A stretch of DNA of 56,933 nt. Source: DATLGB01 sp038258425 (GTDB taxonomy: Bacteria; Actinomycetota; Thermoleophilia; Solirubrobacterales; Solirubrobacteraceae). The stretch is from positions 1 to 56,933 of the forward strand of contig JBBSPV010000022.1 in NCBI GenBank assembly GCA_038258425.1, written 5' to 3'. Shown piece after piece: positions 44,526-53,125 of this stretch. Within the stretch, counting starts at the first letter, position 1, and every line of letters begins with the position of its first letter. The notes under the pieces were generated by a model, which was not told where the DNA came from, searched no databases, and saw nothing but the letters and a program-made list of their open reading frames with translations. The position numbers were made by a program, and so were the translations under genes.

Positions 44526-45083
44526 ATGGCCACCGCGCCCCCGTCCGCCGAGAAGGCCGAGCTCGACCGGCAGTTCTCCGACCTGTTCCGCGCGCACGGC
44601 AAGGACGTCTACTCCTACTCCTACTACCGAGTGGGCAACCACCACGACGCGGAGGACCTCACGGAGCAGACCTTCCTGCAGGCCTACCGGCACTTCGAGC
44701 GCGCCCAGCGCGAGTCGGACGGCCGGCCCCTGCGGCCGTGGCTGATCCGCATCGCCCACAACCTCGCCGCCAACCACTACCGGGATCGCTCGCGCAAGCC
44801 CCAGACGCCGATCGACGACGCCGGGGTGATCGCGGACGCCCACTCGACGGAGACGCTCGTCGAGCACCGCGAGGAGCTCCAGCGCATCCTCGACGGGGTC
44901 GAGCAGCTGCCGGGGGATCGGCGGGAGGCGCTGATCATGCGCTTCGCCCTCGGCATGGACAACCGCGAGATCGCGCGGGCGCTGGGCCGCACGGACGGCG
45001 CCACGAAGGTCCTGCTGCACCGCGCCGTGCGCCAGCTCGAGCAGATCGTGCGCCAGGCGGAGGCGGGCGAGCGGGATGAGTGA
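44526..45083 (+). CDS. ECF-type RNA polymerase sigma factor
   Basis: A 185-residue sigma factor with region 2 (FSDLFRAHGKDVYSYSYYRVGNHHDAEDLTEQTFLQAY) and region 4 (LPGDRREALIMRFALGMDNREIARALGRTDGATKVLLHRAVRQLEQ). TAGATT lies 9 nt before the ATG. The stop overlaps the next gene by 8 nt, suggesting the downstream membrane protein is its regulator. Confidence 0.9.
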   Translation: MATAPPSAEKAELDRQFSDLFRAHGKDVYSYSYYRVGNHHDAEDLTEQTFLQAYRHFERAQRESDGRPLRPWLIRIAHNLAANHYRDRSRKPQTPIDDAGVIADAHSTETLVEHREELQRILDGVEQLPGDRREALIMRFALGMDNREIARALGRTDGATKVLLHRAVRQLEQIVRQAEAGERDE

Positions 45084-45441
45084 CCTGTCCGAGTTCGAGA
45101 GCCGCCTGCGCCAGGCGCTCGTGCCGCTCGAGCCGCCGGCCGACCTCGAGGGGCGCCTCGAGGACCGCCTCGCCTCCCTCGTCGAGCTCGCCGCGGACGA
45201 GCTGGAGGGCTGGGAGCTCTCGGCCATGGGCGACCCGCGCCGCTGGGCGCCGACCATCACCGCCGCCGCGGTGGGCGGCAGCGCCGCCGTCGGCCTCGTG
45301 CTCGTGCGCACCCAGCGCCGCCGCCACAGGCGAAGGGCCGCCTCCGGGAACCTCGTGGAGCTCGCGGGCAACACCGTCGCGGACCTCGGCCGGGAGGCCG
45401 TCCGGCTCGTCGACGAGGCCCGCCGGCTGCGCCGGCGTTGA
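45076..45441 (+). CDS. membrane protein, putative anti-sigma partner
   Basis: A 121-residue protein. The N-terminal helix (SDLSEFESRLRQALVPLEPPADLEGRLEDRLASLVELAADE) resembles anti-sigma N-termini but lacks a zinc motif. One transmembrane helix (WAPTITAAAVGGSAAVGLVLV) is followed by a short basic tail. Translational coupling to the sigma gene supports a regulatory pair. Confidence 0.68.
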   Translation: MSDLSEFESRLRQALVPLEPPADLEGRLEDRLASLVELAADELEGWELSAMGDPRRWAPTITAAAVGGSAAVGLVLVRTQRRRHRRRAASGNLVELAGNTVADLGREAVRLVDEARRLRRR

Positions 45442-45487
45442 GGCTCGGCTGATCCGACCGGACCACGCAGGCGTAGGAACCCCCCAG

Positions 45488-46081
45488 ATGGCGCCCCCGG
45501 AGAACCGCGACACCCGCAGCCTCGCCGACGAGGATCTGATGCATCTCGTCGCCAAGGCGCAGCCCGGGGCGTTCGAGGTCATCTACGAGCGCCACTCGAG
45601 CGCCGCCTTCTCGCTCGCCTACCGGATGGTGGGCACGCGCAACGCCGCCGAGGACGTCGTCCAGGAGGCCTTCCTGAACCTCTGGCGCTCCGGCGGCCGC
45701 TACGACCGCGCCCGCGGCTCCGTGCGCACCTGGATCCTCGGCATCGTCCATCACCGGGCGATCGACGCGCTGCGCCGCGCCACGGTCCACGACCGCCGGC
45801 GGACCGGCGACGAGGGGATCGCCGAGCGGCTCGAGGCACGCGAGCGCACCGACGTCCAGGCCGCCCAGCGCGAGGAGTCCAAGATCGTGCGCGCGGCGAT
45901 GGACAACCTGCCCGCCGAGCAGTGCCAGGTCGTCGAGCTCGCGTACTTCGGCGGGTTCACCCACTCGGAGATCGCCGAGCTGCTCGACGCGCCCGTGGGT
46001 ACCGTCAAGGGCCGCATGCGGCTGGCGCTGGACAAGCTGCGTGGCAGCCTGACCGGCGGTCTGGGGGAGGTGCGCACGTGA
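45488..46081 (+). CDS. ECF-type RNA polymerase sigma factor (SigK-like)
   Basis: A 197-residue sigma factor. Region 2 is FEVIYERHSSAAFSLAYRMVGTRNAAEDVVQEAFLNLWRSGGRYD, and region 4 is LPAEQCQVVELAYFGGFTHSEIAELLDAPVGTVKGRMRLALDKLRG. It overlaps the anti-sigma gene through GTGA, the classical ECF/anti-sigma arrangement. Confidence 0.92.
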   Translation: MAPPENRDTRSLADEDLMHLVAKAQPGAFEVIYERHSSAAFSLAYRMVGTRNAAEDVVQEAFLNLWRSGGRYDRARGSVRTWILGIVHHRAIDALRRATVHDRRRTGDEGIAERLEARERTDVQAAQREESKIVRAAMDNLPAEQCQVVELAYFGGFTHSEIAELLDAPVGTVKGRMRLALDKLRGSLTGGLGEVRT

Positions 46082-46821
46082 GCGAGCACGCCCCCGAGTT
46101 CACCGACTCCGCGGCGTCCTACGTCCTGCGCGCCCTGCCGCCGGAGGAGGTCGCCGGGTTCGAGGCGCACCTCGCGACCTGCGCGGAGTGCCGCAGCGAG
46201 GTCCAGCGCCTGCAGCCGGTCGCGGACGCGCTGCCGAGCTCTCCCGACCAGCTCGCGGCGCCGCCGGAGCTCAAGGACCGCATCATGTCCGTCGTGCACG
46301 CCGAGGCCAACCTGCTGCAGGCCGCCGGGCCCCAGGCCGACGTTCCGGCGCGCCGCACGCCTGCGGACGCCACGGGCGAGCGCCGCCGGCGCTTCGGCCT
46401 CAGCTGGTTCGGCCGGCCCGGCCTCGCGCTGGCCACCGCGCTCGTCGCGCTCGTGCTCGGCGGCGCCGCCGGTGCCGCCCTGTTCGGCGGCGGCAACAGC
46501 GCCCGCACCGTGACGGCCCAGACCGTGCCGCAGGGCGCGAGCGCCAAGCTGCTCGTCCGCGACCAGGGCGGCCACTCGACGCTCGTCACCCGCCGGCTGC
46601 CGACGCCCGGCTCGGGCCGCGTCTACCAGGTCTGGCTGCAGCGCGGCAACGGCGCCCCGATCCCGACGAACGCGCTGTTCGGCACCAGCCGGAACGGGTC
46701 GGCGTCCGTGGACGTGCCGGGGTCGCTGAAGGACGTCGACCGGGTGCTCGTGTCGAGCGAGCCCGTGGGCGGGTCGCGGGCGCCCACCCGGACGCCGCTG
46801 ATCAGCGTTCCGACCGCCTGA
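46078..46821 (+). CDS. zinc-finger anti-sigma factor (RskA-like)
   Basis: A 247-residue membrane anti-sigma factor. The zinc-binding anti-sigma motif HLATCAEC (HxxxCxxC) is at residues 30-45, one transmembrane helix follows (GLALATALVALVLGGAAGAALFGG), and then an extracytoplasmic RskA domain (KLLVRDQGGHSTLVTRRLPTPGSGRVYQVWLQRGNGAPIPTNALF). It should hold the upstream sigma factor until a surface signal triggers proteolysis. Confidence 0.92.
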   Translation: MSEHAPEFTDSAASYVLRALPPEEVAGFEAHLATCAECRSEVQRLQPVADALPSSPDQLAAPPELKDRIMSVVHAEANLLQAAGPQADVPARRTPADATGERRRRFGLSWFGRPGLALATALVALVLGGAAGAALFGGGNSARTVTAQTVPQGASAKLLVRDQGGHSTLVTRRLPTPGSGRVYQVWLQRGNGAPIPTNALFGTSRNGSASVDVPGSLKDVDRVLVSSEPVGGSRAPTRTPLISVPTA

Positions 46822-46871
46822 GCGCCACTTACCTTTCGTTGGGCAGCCGCTGCTAGCGTCGGCGACGATCC

Positions 46872-47684
46872 ATGGCCGTCTGCTACCGCCATCCTGACCG
46901 CGAGACGGGCGTGTCGTGCGCGAACTGCGGGCGGCCGATCTGCCCGTCGTGCATGACCACCACGCCGGTGGGCATGCGCTGCCCGGAGTGCTCGCGCCAG
47001 ACGACGAAGGTCCGCAACCTGCGGACGAGCTTCGACCGGCCGGTGGTCACGCTGGCGCTGATCGCGATCAACGTCCTGATCTACTTCGGGATGAGCACCC
47101 AGACCGGCCTGCAGGGCACGGGTGGATCGCTGTCACGAGACTTCGGCTTGTTCGGCCCGGCGGTCGACCAGGGCCAGTGGTACCGCCTGCTGACCTCCGG
47201 CTTCCTGCACGCGGGGCTCATCCACCTCGGCTTCAACATGTACATCCTCTGGTTCCTCGGCAATCTGCTGGAACCGAGCCTCGGCCCGGTCCGCTTCGGC
47301 GCGCTCTACCTCGCCTCGCTGCTCTCGGGCTCGTTCGGCGCCCTGCTGCTGGCGCCCAACGCGCTGACCGTCGGGGCCTCGGGGGCGATCTTCGGGCTCA
47401 TGGGCGCGACCTTCGTCATGCACCGAGCCCGCGGGATCGACCCGATGCAAAGCGGCATCGGCGTCCTCATCCTGCTCAACCTCGGCATCTCCTTCGTCCT
47501 GCCGGGCATCTCCATCGGCGGGCACCTCGGCGGCCTGGTGGGCGGCGCGCTGGCCGGCTGGCTGATGGACCAGGCCCAGTCCCGGCGGCTCGGGCACGCG
47601 GTGCTCGTGCCCGTGGTCATCTGCCTCGCGGTCGGCGCGGTGGCCGTGGCGGCGTCGTTCGCGGTCGCCGGCCGGGTCGCCTGA
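46872..47684 (+). CDS. rhomboid intramembrane serine protease with B-box-like zinc finger
   Basis: A 270-residue polytopic protease. An N-terminal zinc-finger region (CYRHPDRETGVSCANCGRPICPSCMTTTPVGMRCPECSRQ) precedes six helices. The catalytic Ser is in GASGAIFG (about 171) and His in GGHLGGLVGG. HLGFNMYILWFLG is the HxxxN oxyanion segment. It cleaves membrane proteins; the RskA-type anti-sigma factor next door is a possible but unproven substrate. Confidence 0.92.
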   Translation: MAVCYRHPDRETGVSCANCGRPICPSCMTTTPVGMRCPECSRQTTKVRNLRTSFDRPVVTLALIAINVLIYFGMSTQTGLQGTGGSLSRDFGLFGPAVDQGQWYRLLTSGFLHAGLIHLGFNMYILWFLGNLLEPSLGPVRFGALYLASLLSGSFGALLLAPNALTVGASGAIFGLMGATFVMHRARGIDPMQSGIGVLILLNLGISFVLPGISIGGHLGGLVGGALAGWLMDQAQSRRLGHAVLVPVVICLAVGAVAVAASFAVAGRVA

Positions 47685-47691
47685 ACCCGAC

Positions 47692-47727
47692 TTGACATCA
47701 TACTGTCCAAATGACAGCATGATGACA
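47692..47727. promoter_or_regulatory. MarR-type operator over the promoter of the PfpI-MarR pair
   Basis: TTGACA (47692-47697) overlaps an inverted repeat with 15-nt arms (47693-47707 and 47713-47727) and 13 matches around CAAAT. The core is ATCATACTGTC / GACAGCATGAT. The right arm touches the ATG at 47727, so binding would block transcription or initiation. Autorepression by the downstream MarR is inferred. Confidence 0.75.
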
Positions 47728-48359
47728 TGGTCCTGCGTGCCTACCTCGCCGTCTACGACACCCTCGCGGACTGGGAAGCGGGTCACCTGCTCGCCGAGTT
47801 GCGCACCGGGCGCTTCACCGGCACGCCGTTCGAGGTGGTCAGCGTCGCCGACGCCGTCGGACCGGTCACGACCATGGGCGGCGTGCAGATCCAGCCCGAC
47901 GCGCGGTTGCCCGACGCCGACCCGGCGTCGGGCGAGCTGCTGATCCTTCCGGGCGCCGATCTCTGGGACGCCGGGGGTGGTGAGGCGGTGACCGAGGTCG
48001 CGCGGCGCTTCCTGACCGCGGCCACCCCGGTCGCGGCGATCTGCGGCGCGACCCTCGGGCTGGCTCGGGCCGGGCTCCTCGATGATCGGCGGCACACGAG
48101 CGCCGCCCCGGAGTACCTCGCCACCAGCGGCTACGGCGGCGCGGCGCTCTACGAGGACGCCCGGGCGGTGGTCGACGACGCCGGGCTGCTGGTCACCGCC
48201 GGGCCGGACAGCCCCGTGCAGTTCGCGCGGGCGACGCTCGGCGCGCTGGGCCTCGCGCCGGAGGCGACGCTCGAGGCCTACGAGGGCGTCTTCCACCGGG
48301 GCGACGCAGCGAGCTTTCCCGCGCTCATGCCGGCGTCGCGGGCGCAGCAGACGGCGTGA
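47727..48359 (+). CDS. DJ-1/PfpI family protein
   Basis: A 210-residue glutamine-amidotransferase-fold protein. The nucleophilic Cys sits in the elbow VAAICGATLGLARAGLL, and ILPGADLWDAGGG supplies the Glu/Asp neighbourhood. Members act as proteases, glyoxalases or stress-response enzymes; the role here is not known. It overlaps the MarR gene by GTGA. Confidence 0.85.
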   Translation: MVLRAYLAVYDTLADWEAGHLLAELRTGRFTGTPFEVVSVADAVGPVTTMGGVQIQPDARLPDADPASGELLILPGADLWDAGGGEAVTEVARRFLTAATPVAAICGATLGLARAGLLDDRRHTSAAPEYLATSGYGGAALYEDARAVVDDAGLLVTAGPDSPVQFARATLGALGLAPEATLEAYEGVFHRGDAASFPALMPASRAQQTA

Positions 48360-48868
48360 GCGGTCCGCCCGCGACGGGCGTCGACGCCCGCGTGCCGCCG
48401 CGGAAGCACTGGCCGCAGCCCGAGGTCGAGACGGACGCCGGGAGGGCGCTGACCGACGTCATCCTCGCGACCTTCCGCCTCCATGGGCGGCTGCTGGAGG
48501 CCGCGCAGGCGATGGCGGCCGAGGGCGGGCTGACCGCGGCCTGGTGGCAGGTGCTCGGCGGCGTCCTCGACGAGCCGCGGACCGTGGCCGGGATCGCCCG
48601 CCGGATGGGCATGAGCCGGCAGGGCGTGCAGCGGATCGCGGATCTGCTCGTCGCGCGGGGGCTCGCCGAGTACGGGGCCAATCCGGAGCACCGCCGGGCC
48701 AAGCTGTTGGCCTGCACGGAGGCGGGGTACTGGGCCGTGCGCCGCATCTCGCTCGTGCAGCATCCGTGGGCCGCGCGCGTCGGCGGCAGCATCGGCACCG
48801 AGGACCTGCGCGAGGCGCTCGCCGTCTTGCAGCGATTGGTGGCCGTCCTCGAGACGGAGGGCTCGTAG
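48356..48868 (+). CDS. MarR family transcriptional regulator
   Basis: A 170-residue winged-helix regulator: LTAAWWQVLGGVLDEPRTVAGIARRMGMSRQGVQRIADLLVARGLAEYGANPEHRRAKLLACTEAG. It is coupled to the PfpI gene and probably binds the large inverted repeat at 47693-47727, a typical autoregulated two-gene operon. The ligand is unknown. Confidence 0.87.
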   Translation: MSGPPATGVDARVPPRKHWPQPEVETDAGRALTDVILATFRLHGRLLEAAQAMAAEGGLTAAWWQVLGGVLDEPRTVAGIARRMGMSRQGVQRIADLLVARGLAEYGANPEHRRAKLLACTEAGYWAVRRISLVQHPWAARVGGSIGTEDLREALAVLQRLVAVLETEGS

Positions 48869-49014
48869 CCGCGGCCGGCGAGGGGACGGCGGTCCGGGCT
48901 GGGGCCGCCGGCGCGCGATGCGCCGTGAGCCCTCCCGGATCGTGACGTACTGCTCGCGCCGCATGCCAGTGTCGTGAGGGGCCGAGGGCAAGTGCGGTCT
49001 GGTGGCCGCGGCGC

Positions 49015-50481
49015 TCAGGCCGGCCGGGCTGTGGACCCGGTCCAGGCGACGTAGCCGTCGGGGCGGATCAGCACGGCGCCGGGGGCCTCGACGCTGCCGA
49101 CGATCGGAAGCGTCCAATCGCCGTCGTACCGGGCTCGGACTCGCTTGACTCGGTCCGTCCGGCTCGCGAGGTCGCCGAACTCGCGCTCGTCGAGCTCGAG
49201 CAGGACCGGTCGCCCAGCGCGCAGCAGCTGACTGACGCGGCGCGGGCCTTCGGCCGTGGTGAGGTCGAGGTCGGGCATCCGGCGTCCGAGCAGCGGGTGG
49301 CCGTCGCCGAGGGGGTAGTGGATGTCCAGGCCGCTCATCAGTCCGGCGATGCGGTGGCGCGGCTCGTCGAGGGTCGCGATCTCCGAGACGACCTCGACGA
49401 GCGCCTGCACGCGCGAGTCGCGGCGCTGCAACGCGGTCTGGGCCATGGTGTGCCGGAGCACGCGGGCCGCGACCGGGTGGCGCTCCCGGGTGTAGGTGTC
49501 CAGGAGGTCGTCCGACGAGGCGCCGCGGACGACCTGGGCGAGCTTCCAGCCCAGGTTGACGGCGTCTCCGAGCCCGAGCGAGAGGCCCTGACCGCCGGCG
49601 GGGTAGTGGATGTGCGCGGCGTCGCCGGCGATGAGCACCCGTCCGGCGCGGTAGGTGTCGGCGTGGCGGGTGGCGTCGGTGAAGCGAGAGATCCACGTCG
49701 GGTTGCGGATGGCGTAGTCGGTGCCGAAAACCTCGATGAGGCGCTCGCTGACGTCCTCGAGGGTGGGCTGGTCATTCGCGTTGAGCTGCCGCTCGGTGAC
49801 GACCACCCGCACCTGGTTCTCTTCACCGGTTCGGCCGATCGCGTGCACGCCGGCCTCGTCGTGACGGAGTTCCTGCGCGGGCGGATCGGTCATCTCCGCC
49901 TCGGCGATGAGGTTGCTGCGCGTGGCCTCCCACCCCGGGAACGGGATGCCCGCGGTGTGGCGGATGGAGCTGCGTCCCCCGTCGCAACCGACGAGCCACC
50001 CGGCGCGCAGCGTTCGCCCATCGGCCAGACGGACCTCGACGCGGTCGTCGTCCTGAGCGAAGCCCGTCACCTCGTGGTCGTAGAGGATCGGCACGGAGCC
50101 CTCGGCCACCCACTCGGCGAGCAGCCGCTCGATCTCGTTCTGGAAGATCGCCACCGTGTAGGGGTGGCGGGTCGGCAGGTCGCTGATGTCCAGCACGCTG
50201 CCGCCGAACATGACCAGCGGGTGCAGCTGAGCGCGGGCGAGGAAGCGATCGGCTATCCCGCGTTGTTCGAGCTCTTCGAGCGTCCGTGCCCGAAGGCCGC
50301 TGGCGCGCGAGCCAGCGAGCGCCTGATCCGGTCGGCGCTCGAGCACCGCGACCCCGACGCCGGCCAGCGCCAGCTCGCCCGCGAGCATGAGACCGACCGG
50401 CCCGCCGCCGGCTACGACCACCTCGTACTCGTCGAGCACGGCGTTTGCCGCTGCCTGAGATGACGGTTTCGACCCGATCAT
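49015..50481 (-). CDS. FAD-dependent aromatic hydroxylase
   Basis: A 488-residue class A flavin monooxygenase. The FAD motif is VVAGGGPVGLMLAGELALAGVGVAVLERR, followed by the NADPH/FAD signature LVGCDGGRSSIRHTAGI and the ribityl motif RVLIAGDAAHIHYPAGGQGLSLGLGDAVNLGWKL. The C-terminal thioredoxin-like domain is typical of PgaE/RdmE or 2-polyprenyl-type hydroxylases. ATG 50481 has GGAGG 5 nt upstream. Confidence 0.9.
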   Translation of the reverse strand: MIGSKPSSQAAANAVLDEYEVVVAGGGPVGLMLAGELALAGVGVAVLERRPDQALAGSRASGLRARTLEELEQRGIADRFLARAQLHPLVMFGGSVLDISDLPTRHPYTVAIFQNEIERLLAEWVAEGSVPILYDHEVTGFAQDDDRVEVRLADGRTLRAGWLVGCDGGRSSIRHTAGIPFPGWEATRSNLIAEAEMTDPPAQELRHDEAGVHAIGRTGEENQVRVVVTERQLNANDQPTLEDVSERLIEVFGTDYAIRNPTWISRFTDATRHADTYRAGRVLIAGDAAHIHYPAGGQGLSLGLGDAVNLGWKLAQVVRGASSDDLLDTYTRERHPVAARVLRHTMAQTALQRRDSRVQALVEVVSEIATLDEPRHRIAGLMSGLDIHYPLGDGHPLLGRRMPDLDLTTAEGPRRVSQLLRAGRPVLLELDEREFGDLASRTDRVKRVRARYDGDWTLPIVGSVEAPGAVLIRPDGYVAWTGSTARPA

Positions 50482-50537
50482 GCGTGCCTCCAAGTGCGTC
50501 GTCGCGGTTGGCGGCGAGCGAGTATGAGGCACACCCC

Positions 50538-50556
50538 GGGGCTTGAATCAAGCCCC
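50538..50556. promoter_or_regulatory. 19-bp perfect palindrome with promoter TTGAAT-17-TATATT
   Basis: GGGGCTTGA-A-TCAAGCCCC is a perfect inverted repeat. On the + strand it contains TTGAAT (50543-50548), 17 nt before TATATT (50566-50571), an AT-rich box rare here. A regulator bound to the palindrome would control the divergent hydroxylase and the short + ORF. Confidence 0.65.
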
Positions 50557-50610
50557 CCACTCGCCTATATTCTGGCTCTAGGAGGGCTCGCCCTCGCGGT
50601 CATCGAGCGC

Positions 50611-50805
50611 GTGGAGGCGCTCACGCCGGGCGACGCCGTCGACCGCACGCCGCTCGCCGAGCGACTCGAGGCCTTCACCGACCGCCGGGTCTTCCGCTAC
50701 TGGACGCTCGTGGGCATCGTCAACGGCTGGCTGCAGCCCCCGGTGACCGAGGCCTCGGCGACCGCCTGGGAGTGGTACGCGAGGGCGCTCCGCGCCCACG
50801 CATGA
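50611..50805 (+). pseudogene. short ORF, possibly a truncated regulator remnant
   Basis: A 64-codon ORF from GTG 50611 lies behind a good promoter but without a suitably placed SD-start pair; GGAGGG at 50581 is 25 nt upstream of the GTG. The in-frame open region extends upstream (IERVEALTPGDAVDRTPLAERLEAFTDRRVFRYWTLVGIVNG). It may be the 3' remnant of a regulator that bound the palindrome. No family recognised. Confidence 0.35.
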
Positions 50806-50912
50806 CCCGTGGTCGCGCCGGCCCGGCCCGGCCGGGTAGGGGATCGGCATCCGATCAGCCGATCATCTTGACGCTGTGGCCGAGCCGGCCTCCGCCACGT
50901 AGCCTTGGGGCG

Positions 50913-51650
50913 ATGTTCGACCACGTGGGAATCGCCGTGTCCGACCTCGCCGCGTCCGAGCGCTTCTATCGCACCGTGCTCTGCGGGCTCGGCGTCGAGC
51001 CGAGCCACGCGGACGCCGGGCTGGTCGAGTGGGAGGACTGGGCCATCGGCCCGACGGACCGCGAGCACCCGGTGACCCGCGGCCTGCACGTCGGCTTTCG
51101 CGCGCCGGACCGCGCGGCCGTCGACGCCTTCTGGCAGGCGGGGATCGACGCCGGTCACCCGGACGACGGCGCGCCCGGGCCGCGCCCGGTCTACGGCCCG
51201 GACTACTACGGCGGCTTCCTGCTCGACCCCGACGGCAACAGCGTCGAGGCGGTCCACGGCGACCGCGAGCACCCCGTGCCCGACGGGTGCGTCGACCACC
51301 TGTGGCTGCGCGTCCGCGACCCGCAGGCGTCGCGGCGCTTCTACACGACGGTCGCGCCGCACGCCGGGCTGCGCCTGGGGCACGACGCACCGGATCGCGT
51401 GCAGCTCTGCGGACCCGACTTCTCCTTCTCGCTCGTGCGCGACGAGCGCCCGCTCACCGAGCACGTCCACCTCGCCTTTCCCGCGGGCGCGGACGCCACG
51501 GTGCGGGCCTTTCACGCCGCCGCGCTCGCCGCGGGCTACGAGGACCACGGCGCCCCCGGCGAGCGCGCCGCCTACCACCCGGGCTACTACGGCGCCTTCG
51601 TGCTCGACCCGGACGGCCACAACGTCGAGGTCGTCAACCACAACCAGTGA
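50913..51650 (+). CDS. two-domain VOC (glyoxalase/dioxygenase-fold) protein
   Basis: A 245-residue protein with two VOC modules: FDHVGIAVSDLAASERFYRTVL to LDPDGNSVEAVHG (1-122), and VDHLWLRVRDPQASRRFYTTVAP to LDPDGHNVEVVNHNQ (126-245). Metal-ligand His/Glu are present in both. The substrate is unknown. TAGCCT ends exactly 7 nt before the ATG. Confidence 0.87.
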   Translation: MFDHVGIAVSDLAASERFYRTVLCGLGVEPSHADAGLVEWEDWAIGPTDREHPVTRGLHVGFRAPDRAAVDAFWQAGIDAGHPDDGAPGPRPVYGPDYYGGFLLDPDGNSVEAVHGDREHPVPDGCVDHLWLRVRDPQASRRFYTTVAPHAGLRLGHDAPDRVQLCGPDFSFSLVRDERPLTEHVHLAFPAGADATVRAFHAAALAAGYEDHGAPGERAAYHPGYYGAFVLDPDGHNVEVVNHNQ

Positions 51651-51729
51651 GCGGTGGAGGGCGCCGCAACCGGGCACGGGTCATCAGCCGCGGCCGGGTC
51701 GCGGACGGCGCAGATGGCTACCGTGGACA

Positions 51730-51754
51730 GCTGGCGAGTGAGCCGCCCGCCAGC
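51730..51754. terminator. possible hairpin between convergent genes
   Basis: GCTGGCG (51730-51736) pairs with CGCCAGC (51748-51754) around an 11-nt loop in the 117-nt gap between the VOC gene and the convergent BtuF-like gene. Confidence 0.35.
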
Positions 51755-51767
51755 GAGGCTCCCAGCC

Positions 51768-52658
51768 CTACAGCGCGACCTCGAGCGGCGCCGACGGCGC
51801 CTCGGGCACCCGGTCGGGGTGCAACACGTGGGCGAGCGTCTCGAGCCCGTCCACGAGGCGGTGGCTCGGGCGCGAGAAGAGGCCGGAGGCGTCCACGGCG
51901 ACGACCTTGCTCGCGCCGAGCGCCTCGAGCTCGTCCCCGTAGGTGTAGGCCTCCTCCTGAGCGCGCTCGGCGTCGTAGCCGCAGGGCATGACGACGACGA
52001 CCTCCGGGCGCACGGCCTCGACCTGGGCCCAGGTGAAGACCTCGGAGCGCTCGCCGGAGAACCCGAGCGGGTCCTCGCCCCCGGCGTAGTCGATCAGCTG
52101 CGGGATCCAGTGGCCCGCGACGAACACCGGGTCGAGCCACTCCAGGGCGAGCACGCGCGGGCGCGGGGCGTCGCGCACGGCCAGGCGGACGCGGTCGATC
52201 CGGGCGGCGGCCGCCTGCACGAGCGCGACGCCCTCGTCCTTGCGGTCGACGTGCTGGGCCAGGATGCGCACGTCGCCGAGCACCTCGCCGAGCGTGAACG
52301 GGTCCAGCGAGACGACCTCCGGCACGGGGTCGAGGGTGGCGGCGACGGCGCGGACGTGGTCGGCCGAGACCGCGCAGACCGCGCACAGGGACTGGGTCAC
52401 GATCAGGTCGGGGCGCAGCCGCCGCAGCGCCGGCTCGTCGAGCTCGTAGATCGCCCGGCCCTGCTCGGTGAGCTCGCGTACCGCGGCGTCGATCTCGGCC
52501 GCGTCGAGCCCGGGCCCGATCAGGTCGCGGCTGACCTTGGGCAGCTCGCGCACCTCGGGCGGGAAGTCGCACTCGTGCGTGACCCCGACGACCTCGGTGC
52601 CGGCGCCGAGGGCGAAGAGCATCTCCGTGGCGGAGGGGACGAGCGAGACGATGCGCAT
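51768..52658 (-). CDS. BtuF-like cobalamin/Fe-binding protein without signal peptide
   Basis: A 296-residue TroA-superfamily substrate-binding protein (RIVSLVPSATEMLFALGAGTEVVGVTHECDFPPEVRELPKVSR, then RPDLIVTQSLCAVCAVSADHV, EVVVVMPCGYD). No signal peptide or lipobox is seen, so it is probably cytosolic. ATG 52658 lies 9 nt after TACCCT; ATG 52664 is an alternative. Adjacent transporter genes are absent. Confidence 0.85.
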   Translation of the reverse strand: MRIVSLVPSATEMLFALGAGTEVVGVTHECDFPPEVRELPKVSRDLIGPGLDAAEIDAAVRELTEQGRAIYELDEPALRRLRPDLIVTQSLCAVCAVSADHVRAVAATLDPVPEVVSLDPFTLGEVLGDVRILAQHVDRKDEGVALVQAAAARIDRVRLAVRDAPRPRVLALEWLDPVFVAGHWIPQLIDYAGGEDPLGFSGERSEVFTWAQVEAVRPEVVVVMPCGYDAERAQEEAYTYGDELEALGASKVVAVDASGLFSRPSHRLVDGLETLAHVLHPDRVPEAPSAPLEVAL

Positions 52659-52680
52659 GGCCATCCGAGGGTACGCGGGC

Positions 52681-53049
52681 TCAGGCCGTGAGCTCGACGC
52701 GGTTGCCCCACGGATCCGTCGCGTAGAAGCGACGGCGCTCGGGGATGCGGTCGTCCCAGCTGACCGCGTGGCCGGCGGCCCCGAGCGCCGCGGCCAGCGC
52801 GTCGAGCTGGCCGTCGGCCACCGTGAGGCCGGGGTGCGCCTTCCGCGCGGGGAGGAAGGCCGGGTCCACCCCGACGTGGAGCTCCTGACCGCCGACGGCG
52901 AACCACACGCCGCCGCTGGCGGCGACGCCCGGCGGCTTGGGCACCTCGAGGAGGCCGAGCAGCTCCCCGTAGAAGCGGCGTGCCGCCGCCTCGCAGCCCG
53001 CGGGGGCGGCGACCTGCACGTGGGCGAGGCCGGTCACGCGAGGGGCCAT
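52681..53049 (-). CDS. single-domain VOC/glyoxalase-fold protein
   Basis: A 122-residue protein (VTGLAHVQVAAPAGCEAAARRFYGELLGLLEVPKPPGVAASGGVWFAVGGQELHVGVD to FYATDPWGNRVELTA). Typical paired beta-alpha-beta-beta-beta units of VOC; substrate unknown. TACGGT lies 8 nt before ATG 53049. Confidence 0.87.
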   Translation of the reverse strand: MAPRVTGLAHVQVAAPAGCEAAARRFYGELLGLLEVPKPPGVAASGGVWFAVGGQELHVGVDPAFLPARKAHPGLTVADGQLDALAAALGAAGHAVSWDDRIPERRRFYATDPWGNRVELTA

Positions 53050-53125
53050 GGCCCCCGACCGTATCCGTCCGGACCCCGGCCGGGCCGGGTCGTGGGCGCG
53101 GGGTGCTACCTTCGCGCGGTCGCGC

